Positions 23,377-29,823 of a stretch of 29,823 nucleotides of DNA are shown here, one piece after another (position 1 is the stretch's first letter; each line of letters starts with the position of its first letter). The notes under the pieces were generated by a model, which worked only from the letters and a program-made list of their open reading frames with translations, did no database searches and was not told the origin of the DNA. A program made the position numbers and the translations under genes. The DNA comes from Hungatella sp. UBA3402. Lineage in GTDB: Bacteria > Bacillota > Clostridia > Lachnospirales > Lachnospiraceae. The DNA lies in the NCBI GenBank assembly GCA_002358555.1, contig DEPC01000009.1, positions 1-29,823 of the forward strand, read 5' to 3'.

Positions 23377-24597
23377 ATGAAGAAAAATATCCTTGTAGGA
23401 CAGTCTGGCGGTCCGACTGCCGTAATCAATGCCAGTCTATATGGTATTGTTACTGAGGGAATGAATCACTTAGATGAAATTGAATATGTATACGGAATGG
23501 TAAATGGGATTGAAGGCTTTTTAAAAGATACTTATTTAAACCTTTCTGAAGATTTGACCCAAAAAGAACTAGAACTTATTAAATTGACTCCTGCTGCTTA
23601 TCTTGGAGCTTGTCGTTATCGGCTTCCAGAGGATTTAACTTCTCCTTTTTATCCCACTGTTTTTGAAAAGCTGGAAGCCTTGGAGATTGGTTATTTCTTT
23701 TATATTGGTGGCAATGACTCCATGGACACTGTGAGCAAATTATCTCGCTATGCTGCACAAATTGGTTCTTCTATCCGTTTTATTGGAATTCCAAAGACCA
23801 TTGACAATGACTTAATGATGACTGACCATACTCCAGGATATGGAAGTGCTGCTAAGTATGTGGCGTCCACTGTCCGAGAGATTGTTTTGGATGCTTCGGC
23901 TTATCAGCAGCAGGCAGTCACTATCATTGAACTGATGGGACGGGGAGCTGGCTGGCTTACTGCTGCCAGTGTTCTTGCCAGAAAATATGAATTGGATAAT
24001 CCCCTCTTAATTTATCTTCCAGAACATATTTTTGATTTCCAGAGCTTTTCCAGAGATTTAACAGAAGCTCTCCATCGTCGTCCTGATGTAGTTGTCTGTG
24101 TCTCTGAGGGAATTGCTGATGCCAGTGGACGTTTAATCTGTGAATATAATGATGAGGCAAAACTGGACAATTTTGGCCATAAGATGCTGGCAGGCTGCGG
24201 AAAAGTCCTGGAAAATTTTGTGCATAATCAGTTCCATATCAAAGCTCGTTCCGTTGAAGTAAATGTAAGTCAGCGCTGTTCAGGCATGATTGTCTCTGCA
24301 ACTGATATAGAGGAGGCTTCTCAAGCGGGTTCTTTTGGAGTTCAAGCTATTTTAGATGGCGCTACTGGAAAAATGGTTTCTTTCCAGCGTTCTTTCGATG
24401 CTCCTTATACTATGGAATGTTCTTTAGTTGATGTCAATGAGGTCTGCAATCGAGAAAAATCATTCCCAGCTTCCTGGATTACTGTTTCTGGAAGTGATAT
24501 TGCTCCTGAATTCTGTTCCTATGTCCTTCCTTTAATTCAAGGAGAGCCTAAACGTCTTATGAGCCATGGGCTTCCTGTATATGCCTATCGAAAATAG
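23377..24597 (+). CDS. 6-phosphofructokinase, probably pyrophosphate-dependent
   Basis: A 406-residue glycolytic enzyme phosphorylating fructose 6-phosphate. Motifs are VGQSGGPTAVINAS (7-20), IGGNDSMDT (110-118), GIPKTIDNDL (137-146) and ELMGRGAGWLTA. Two positions that separate donor use point to pyrophosphate: Asp114 in GGND (Gly in ATP enzymes, GGDG) and Lys140 in PKTIDND (Gly in ATP enzymes, PGTIDND). Length near 400 also fits the PPi clade rather than the 320-residue bacterial ATP enzymes. It is a single-gene unit with its own promoter. Family certain, donor inferred. Confidence 0.93.
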   Translation: MKKNILVGQSGGPTAVINASLYGIVTEGMNHLDEIEYVYGMVNGIEGFLKDTYLNLSEDLTQKELELIKLTPAAYLGACRYRLPEDLTSPFYPTVFEKLEALEIGYFFYIGGNDSMDTVSKLSRYAAQIGSSIRFIGIPKTIDNDLMMTDHTPGYGSAAKYVASTVREIVLDASAYQQQAVTIIELMGRGAGWLTAASVLARKYELDNPLLIYLPEHIFDFQSFSRDLTEALHRRPDVVVCVSEGIADASGRLICEYNDEAKLDNFGHKMLAGCGKVLENFVHNQFHIKARSVEVNVSQRCSGMIVSATDIEEASQAGSFGVQAILDGATGKMVSFQRSFDAPYTMECSLVDVNEVCNREKSFPASWITVSGSDIAPEFCSYVLPLIQGEPKRLMSHGLPVYAYRK

Positions 24598-24653
24598 AAC
24601 TTCTCATTTTGCGCCAAAAACAGGAAATATTTCTGTAATTTAACCTGTTGTGG

Positions 24654-24810
24654 TAGTTAAAAGTTGGAGGCAGAAGTAACGCACAAAAGAAGACTGCTCC
24701 ATTCTAATTCGTAGAACAGCCAATTATCAGCAACAAACCAGATACCCCGAAGCCACAGGACAGTGGGGTATCTGGTTTGTTGCGTTACTTCCGCCTACAA
24801 CTTTTAACTA
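24654..24810. repeat. 157-bp nested palindromic element (MITE-like or structured RNA)
   Basis: The outer arms 24654-24683 and 24781-24810 are 30-bp inverted repeats with 2 mismatches, beginning TAGTTAAAAGTTG and ending CAACTTTTAACTA. Inside, 24730-24748 pairs with 24765-24783 as a perfect 19-bp stem with a 16-nt loop. A third small hairpin, TTCTA/TAGAA with CTG/CAG, lies between the left arm and the inner stem (about 24695-24719). The result is a three-way junction. Each end is TA, which fits insertion of a small non-autonomous IS630/mariner-type element at a TA site. No T-run follows either stem, so it is not a classical terminator, though it lies between convergent genes. Confidence 0.75.
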
Positions 24811-24859
24811 AATGGTCCCATAATTAGAACCACAACTTTCACATATTTCTTCTATTCCA

Positions 24860-26452
24860 TCATTTCAACTTTTCTATACTTTTATTCAAAAATCGGTCAT
24901 AAACAATGACTTCCACTTTATGGTCTCCTTGGGAAAGTCCTGGTACCATCAGATGAATCTGCCCTTCTGGCTCTGCCTTTTGGGAACCTTGAAAGATTCC
25001 ATCTACCAATACTTCTATTTTGTCTGCATCCTCTGATGTATAGCGAATAGCCATATTTTCCCCATCTACCATCATGTTTCCAGAAAATTCGGGGCCTTGA
25101 GTATCTTCAATAGAAATTCCGCCCAGTTCTTCTTTATAAACTGTAAAATTTTTTCGGACTTCATCTACATAGGAGCCCTTTACCCGAATATCTGTCAGGT
25201 TTCCAAGGTTTTCATATTCCCGAAATAGATTTAGATAGCCAATACTTTCTGGGTCCCATCCAGTTACCAAAGCACAGACTGTATCCACTGCCACTGCATC
25301 TTTTCCGCCTAATAGAAGTCTCATATTCATTTTATCAGTCTCTTTTCGCTCATGAGACATGGGAACTGGACCACTCTGGAATCCCTGAAGACCATCCACA
25401 ATAACATAGCTGATTGGTTTTGCCTGATAATAGTCATAAATCCATTTATCTAATTCTCCATCTACGATTTTATGAGAAACCATATTTCTTTTGCTCGGTG
25501 TATTTGGTCCTATACCATATAAATTGCCTGGAGGTGTGCCAATGCTGACGTTTTTAATCCCTGCTGTTACAACTACTCCTGATGAGGTTTTTAAAGTAGG
25601 AATACTGATAACGACATCTGCCTCATAGAGAATTTTATTAAAATAGTATGATTTGTGAAGAAGACCGTCCGGCAAATCTACTTTTATTACTTCTGGAGCA
25701 TCAAAATCTTGCCAAGCCCCACAATCTTCTTCTAGACAGATAAAATCGTCCACTCCATTCATATATTCTGATGTATAATGAAAATATTCCATCACATCTC
25801 TTGTAGGCCCTGTAGCAGAGCCTTCCATGATATATACCTTTCCATCAGGATTTAATTCTCGAACCATCTTGAGTACTGCTTTCGTAACTCGCCAATCTGT
25901 TGTAATTCCATTTACTTCCTCATCCAAACGTTCTCCTGTAGAATCTACAATCATCTGTACCAGATTGGGCTTAATTACAACCGTTTGCCCATTTTGAACA
26001 ACTGTATTCAAGTCAGCAGCTACCTCTCTGACCATGGCTTCAATTTCTTCTTCTGTAATCTCGGATGCCTTTTCCTTTTCAGATTGGATTATAGAAACTG
26101 TAGCGCCATGAAAAGGAGCTTCCCTGATAGAATGTTGATTTGCTAAAGGATTAGGAGGATTTTCTGAAATACTGTTAGTTTCTGCTTCTGTTGGATTTCC
26201 TAAAAATATTGGACCTGTTTCCCTATGATTGATATCTGTCTCGTTTTCATTATCTGTTGTTGTTTCATTTTCCAAACTTTCTTTTAAAGTCACATCGTTT
26301 TCCTGTTCGTTTTCGGAATTCTCTTCTACGCTGCTAGTTTCCTGGCTGCTTTCTACTGCCAGGTTTTCTGCTTCCTCTAAAGCTGCCTGCTGGCGCTGGC
26401 ATCCATTTAACAATGCGACAGGCATTGCCAGATAAATCCAGAATTTCCTCAT
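24860..26452 (-). CDS. DUF362 lipoprotein with a C-terminal Ig-like domain
   Basis: A 530-residue exported lipoprotein. The lipobox is LLNGC with Cys18, and an acidic Glu/Thr/Asn/Ser-rich tether runs to about residue 110. The DUF362 domain covers about 110-430: VIKPNLVQ, TDWRVTKAVLKMVRE, YIMEGSATGPTRDVME, VVISIPTLKTSSGVVVTAGIKN split at the middle, and ISYVIVDGLQGFQSGP. The last 90 residues look like a beta-sandwich of Ig type (IEVLVDG ... HKVEVIVYDRFLNKSIE). Many DUF362 proteins carry ferredoxin-type Cys clusters; none is visible here. GGGGGAG precedes the ATG. The role is unknown; the domain is often linked to metal or redox functions. Confidence 0.85.
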   Translation of the reverse strand: MRKFWIYLAMPVALLNGCQRQQAALEEAENLAVESSQETSSVEENSENEQENDVTLKESLENETTTDNENETDINHRETGPIFLGNPTEAETNSISENPPNPLANQHSIREAPFHGATVSIIQSEKEKASEITEEEIEAMVREVAADLNTVVQNGQTVVIKPNLVQMIVDSTGERLDEEVNGITTDWRVTKAVLKMVRELNPDGKVYIMEGSATGPTRDVMEYFHYTSEYMNGVDDFICLEEDCGAWQDFDAPEVIKVDLPDGLLHKSYYFNKILYEADVVISIPTLKTSSGVVVTAGIKNVSIGTPPGNLYGIGPNTPSKRNMVSHKIVDGELDKWIYDYYQAKPISYVIVDGLQGFQSGPVPMSHERKETDKMNMRLLLGGKDAVAVDTVCALVTGWDPESIGYLNLFREYENLGNLTDIRVKGSYVDEVRKNFTVYKEELGGISIEDTQGPEFSGNMMVDGENMAIRYTSEDADKIEVLVDGIFQGSQKAEPEGQIHLMVPGLSQGDHKVEVIVYDRFLNKSIEKLK

Positions 26453-26479
26453 TTCTATATCTCCCCCTGTCTTTTTCCA

Positions 26480-26513
26480 ATTTTGCTGTGATAGTTTTAT
26501 ATTTCAGCAAAAT
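26480..26513. promoter_or_regulatory. 9-bp inverted repeat upstream of the DUF362 gene
   Basis: ATTTTGCTG and CAGCAAAAT form a perfect 9-bp inverted repeat with a 16-nt spacer that reads TATAAAAC on the minus strand. It lies about 30 bp upstream of the DUF362 start and may be an operator or a leader hairpin. A TTGACA at 26536-26531 (minus) lacks a -10 at the correct distance. Confidence 0.35.
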
Positions 26514-26698
26514 CAAGAAAATTTAGAAATGTCAAATAATTTCTATATGAGTTTACCACATTTCCTAATAGAAAACTATATTTCAAAGATTAAATTGTTG
26601 GTGAATTTCCAAGTGCATTTGATGAGAAATCCAGAATTTCTGCACTCTGGAGGAATATTTTCATATTCTAAACTATATTTTCATAACAGGAGTGCTTT

Positions 26699-28120
26699 AT
26701 GATAGAAACCGTAACTGTCCTAAGTCCTCTCCATTGCCTATATCTGGCAGGAGTGGTTGTCATACTTACTGTCATGATTATGCGCAAAGACACGCCAGCA
26801 GTGTGCATCGGTTTTCTGTTTCTTTTAGGAGTTGTAGGAATGGGAAGCCTTATTGGAGGAATCCAGACTGTTTTCAATGCGATGCTCTATGCAGCAAAAG
26901 AGTTTATGGAGGTCATTGCTACAATTGCCTTGGTGACTGCGTTATCCAAATGTTTAAGCGATTTGGGCAGTGATTACCTTCTCATGCGCCCTATGTCTAA
27001 AGTCATGAAATCTCCTTCTGTTACTTGGTGGATACTGGGTCTTACCATGCTTCTATTTTCTCTATTTTTGTGGCCTTCTCCTTCTGTTGCTCTAGTAGGA
27101 GCTATCATGCTTCCTTTTGCTGTTCGTGCTGGATTAAATCCGCTGGCTGCAGCTGTAGCTATGAACTTATTTGGTCATGGCTGTGCTCTCAGCTATGATG
27201 TAGTTATTCAGGGAGCACCTGCTATCTCAGCAGCATCTGCTGGAATCTCCACCAGCCAAATACTGACAGAAGGACGTCCTGTTTTTCTTGTCATGGGAAT
27301 CTCTACAGTGATTGCTGCTTTTCTTTTAAACAGGAAAACTTTGGTAAATGAAAGTGTAATCAAACAAAGAGTCAAAACATCTCCAACAATCTCTATATCT
27401 GAAAATAAGTCACCAGAAGATGCAGTCTCTAAGAAAGCCTCACATCTGACCTGTCCAGCATTGATTTTAGCTATCGCAACTCCATTCGCCTTTTTAGCAG
27501 ATATTGGGGCTATGTTAGCTTTCGATTTACGGGGTGGAGATGCCACTAGTATCGTATCAGGTACAGCAGTCCTTCTTATGTGTTTTGGCTCAGCTCTTGC
27601 TTTTAAGAAGGACTCTCTGGAGAAGATTACTGGATATCTTACAGATGGTTTCCTTTTTGCTATCCGTATCTTTGCACCAGTTATTGCTATTGGAGCCTTT
27701 TTCTTTTTGGGAGGAGAGGGAATCGCTACCATTATGGGAGAGGTTCCTACCACTGGAATTATGAATGACTGGGCTGTATGGCTGGCTTCTCATGCTCCTC
27801 TTAACAAATATCTTATTGCTGCTATTCAGATGACAGTAGGTGCTCTTACTGGTTTGGATGGCTCTGGATTTTCTGGTCTTCCTCTAACTGGCTCATTAGC
27901 CAACACATTTGGCACTGCTGTAGGTGCTTCGGTTCCAGTTTTAGCAGCCTTAGGACAGATTACAGCAATTTTTGTGGGCGGAGGAACCATTGTTCCCTGG
28001 GGATTGATTCCTGTAGCAGCTATCTGTGATGTCAGTCCCCTGGAATTGGCAAGAAAAAATCTTTTGCCTGTTCTGATTGGCTTTTTATGTGCTTTTTTGG
28101 CTGCCTGTCTGCTTTTATAG
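26699..28120 (+). CDS. Multipass membrane transporter, ion-transporter-like
   Basis: A 473-residue membrane protein with about 11-12 hydrophobic segments in two halves, each with a Gly/Pro-rich re-entrant-like stretch: FLWPSPSVALVGAIMLPF and later GLDGSGFSGLPLTGSLAN plus FVGGGTIVPWGLIPVAA. A hydrophilic loop of about 40 residues lies in the middle (about 215-260). This layout resembles secondary carriers of the ion transporter superfamily (citrate, gluconate or C4-dicarboxylate type), but I do not recognise the family for certain. AGGAG lies 7 nt before the ATG. asnB follows after 49 bp with no terminator, so an amino-acid-related substrate is possible. Confidence 0.7.
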   Translation: MIETVTVLSPLHCLYLAGVVVILTVMIMRKDTPAVCIGFLFLLGVVGMGSLIGGIQTVFNAMLYAAKEFMEVIATIALVTALSKCLSDLGSDYLLMRPMSKVMKSPSVTWWILGLTMLLFSLFLWPSPSVALVGAIMLPFAVRAGLNPLAAAVAMNLFGHGCALSYDVVIQGAPAISAASAGISTSQILTEGRPVFLVMGISTVIAAFLLNRKTLVNESVIKQRVKTSPTISISENKSPEDAVSKKASHLTCPALILAIATPFAFLADIGAMLAFDLRGGDATSIVSGTAVLLMCFGSALAFKKDSLEKITGYLTDGFLFAIRIFAPVIAIGAFFFLGGEGIATIMGEVPTTGIMNDWAVWLASHAPLNKYLIAAIQMTVGALTGLDGSGFSGLPLTGSLANTFGTAVGASVPVLAALGQITAIFVGGGTIVPWGLIPVAAICDVSPLELARKNLLPVLIGFLCAFLAACLLL

Positions 28121-28169
28121 GCTTCAGCTTTCTAAATACTGTTAAAAGCAAAGAAAGGAGTCTGTTTTT

Positions 28170-29823
28170 ATGTGTGGTATTTCTGGATTTTTTCATCCAA
28201 AAGAGGATTTTACTTTAAACCAGCCATATTATGAAGGAATCTTGGATTCCATGAATTTGGCTCTTAAAAGACGTGGGCCTGACGACCAAGGTACATTTCT
28301 CTGCTCTCATTTTGGTCTTACTCAAGTACGACTGTCTATTGTAGACCTTGTCACAGGACATCAGCCGATGTTAAAGAATTCTGATTCTCATACTTGGGGG
28401 ATTGTGTATAATGGAGAGTTGTATAATACAGAGGAATTACGTCAAGAACTAAAAGCTTTTGGATATTCCTTTGAAACCTCCAGTGATACAGAGGTGATCT
28501 TAACCTCTTATCTGGAATATGGACCTGATTTTGTCAAGAAGTTAAATGGAATCTTTGCCATTGCTATTATGGATCCAATTTGCAATCGTCTTGTACTTTA
28601 TCGAGATAGAGCTGGGGTAAAACCATTATTCTATACCAAGGTTGGAGATACCATAGTATTTTCCTCTGAGTTAAAAGGACTTTTCTGCTTTCCTGGTTTA
28701 CATCCAGTATTAGATAACAACAGTCTCAATGAAGTTTTTAGTATCGGACCTGCCAGAACCAGCGGAAAAGGGGTATTTAAGGATATCAATGAAGTATTGC
28801 CTGGTCACTATCTAATTTGTAATTCTTCTAGTATTCATGAGGAATGTTACTGGAAACTAGAAAGCCATCCCCATGAAGACAGCTACGAAAAAACAATTGA
28901 AAAAACTGCTTTTCTTGTGGAAGATTCGATTAAGCGACAGATGGTTTCTGATGTTCCGATTTGTACCTTTTTATCAGGCGGTGTGGATTCCAGCCTAGTT
29001 TCTTCTATCTGTGCTAAGGAATTGAAGAAAAAAAATAAGCAGCTTAGCACCTTTTCCTTTGATTTTGTGGGAAATGAAAAGAATTTTAAAGCTAGCTCAT
29101 TTCAACCTTCTCAGGACCGTCCTTTTGTAGAACAGATGGTAAAATATTTAGACTCTGACCACCATTTCCTGGAATGTACCACCGAAGCCCAGGCAGAATT
29201 ATTAAAAGATTCTGTTTTAGCTCATGACCTTCCAGCTATGGCAGATGTGGATTCTTCTATGCTGTATTTCTGTTCTCAGGTACATTCTTTCTGCAAAGTA
29301 GCCCTCACTGGAGAATGTGCTGATGAAATTTTTGGAGGGTATCCCTGGTTTCACAGAGAGGAATGCTTTTTGGCTCATACATTTCCATGGACCATGGATT
29401 TAAAGGCTAGGCAGGTACTGCTAGATGATGAATTTCTCTCTGAGCTTGGGATGGAAGCTTATGTAAAACAGACCTATGAAGCTTCCCTTGCTCAAACCCC
29501 TATCTTACAAGGGGAATCTCCTATGGAATCCAGAAGACGAGAGATTTCTTATCTGAATCTTCGATGGTTTATGCAAACCTTACTCAACCGCATGGACCGT
29601 TCCAGCATGTATAACGGTTTGGAAGCAAGAGTACCTTTTGCAGACCACAGAATCATAGAATATCTCTGGAATGTGCCTTGGGAGATGAAAACTAAGGACG
29701 GAGTCGTAAAAAATCTTCTTCGCCAGTCTGGGAGAGGTAAACTGCCAGAAGAAATTCTTTTCCGAAGAAAATCTCCCTATCCTAAGACCTATGATACAGG
29801 ATATGAAAAACTTTTATCAGAAA
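28170..29823 (+). CDS. asnB: Asparagine synthase, glutamine-hydrolysing (partial)
   Basis: The first 551 residues are present; the frame runs off the right edge, and family members are about 600-630. The N-terminal glutaminase domain starts with the nucleophile Cys2 (MCGISGFF), then RRGPDDQG, VRLSIVDL, IVYNGELYN and SSDTEVIL. The synthetase domain has the PP-loop LSGGVDSSLVSS (Ser269 region) and TGECADEIFGGYPWF. The enzyme makes asparagine from aspartate, ATP and glutamine. AAAGGAG lies 9 nt before the ATG. The glutaminase residues are intact, so the free-standing glutamine-dependent reaction is expected; members of this family also amidate peptides. Confidence 0.95.
   Translation, partial: MCGISGFFHPKEDFTLNQPYYEGILDSMNLALKRRGPDDQGTFLCSHFGLTQVRLSIVDLVTGHQPMLKNSDSHTWGIVYNGELYNTEELRQELKAFGYSFETSSDTEVILTSYLEYGPDFVKKLNGIFAIAIMDPICNRLVLYRDRAGVKPLFYTKVGDTIVFSSELKGLFCFPGLHPVLDNNSLNEVFSIGPARTSGKGVFKDINEVLPGHYLICNSSSIHEECYWKLESHPHEDSYEKTIEKTAFLVEDSIKRQMVSDVPICTFLSGGVDSSLVSSICAKELKKKNKQLSTFSFDFVGNEKNFKASSFQPSQDRPFVEQMVKYLDSDHHFLECTTEAQAELLKDSVLAHDLPAMADVDSSMLYFCSQVHSFCKVALTGECADEIFGGYPWFHREECFLAHTFPWTMDLKARQVLLDDEFLSELGMEAYVKQTYEASLAQTPILQGESPMESRRREISYLNLRWFMQTLLNRMDRSSMYNGLEARVPFADHRIIEYLWNVPWEMKTKDGVVKNLLRQSGRGKLPEEILFRRKSPYPKTYDTGYEKLLSE

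Noticed and set aside
24619..24649. A terminator AACAGG/CCTGTT after the phosphofructokinase gene
   Set aside because: The stem is only 6 bp with a 19-nt loop and no T-run follows.
27208..27753. A 181-residue minus-strand frame within the transporter gene
   Set aside because: It is an antisense shadow of a well-supported membrane protein, with a composition that mirrors the transporter's codons.

Overview
The window looks like a chromosomal segment of a low-GC, spore-forming Clostridia bacterium, most likely family Lachnospiraceae. The support is an A+T-rich sequence, strong AGGAGG-type ribosome binding sites, an alpha/beta-type small acid-soluble spore protein, a Rex repressor operon and a pyrophosphate-type phosphofructokinase. 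A genus near Blautia is a guess. No rRNA, tRNA, CRISPR array, phage or complete insertion sequence was seen.

Bases 1-15453 are read entirely on the minus strand. From the right, the first block is rex-acpS-nnrDE-alr-mazF, a redox/NAD(P)HX-repair/cell-wall-precursor operon ending in a MazF with no antitoxin. Next come a CNNM/CorC-type membrane protein overlapping a MATE exporter, a spore protein with a plausible sigma-G promoter, and a divergent ThyX-like protein next to folA. Then follow a cell-wall set (NlpC/P60 hydrolase, second MATE exporter, D,D-carboxypeptidase) and a BMP-family uptake system (lipoprotein, attenuator hairpin, ATPase cut by the window edge).

From 15.6 kb the strands alternate. 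A plus-strand ABC-F protein and an 80-residue membrane protein face a minus-strand pair of radical SAM genes. The pair is an STM4012-like HemW relative and an STM4011-like radical SAM domain fused to a HAD phosphatase domain. Divergent from the pair is a plus-strand 'ABC-class' ATPase of unknown role, then a phosphofructokinase of the pyrophosphate type. A 157-bp nested palindrome (24654-24810) lies between the phosphofructokinase and a convergent DUF362 lipoprotein. The right end holds a multipass transporter and asnB, cut by the window edge.

The items most worth following are the STM4011-HAD/STM4012 radical SAM pair (an uncharacterised, probably maturation-type system), the nested palindrome, a 39-bp repeat beside a minus-strand terminator at two distant loci, the degenerate ThyX homologue beside folA, and the orphan MazF followed by three TTTACTGTA dyads.
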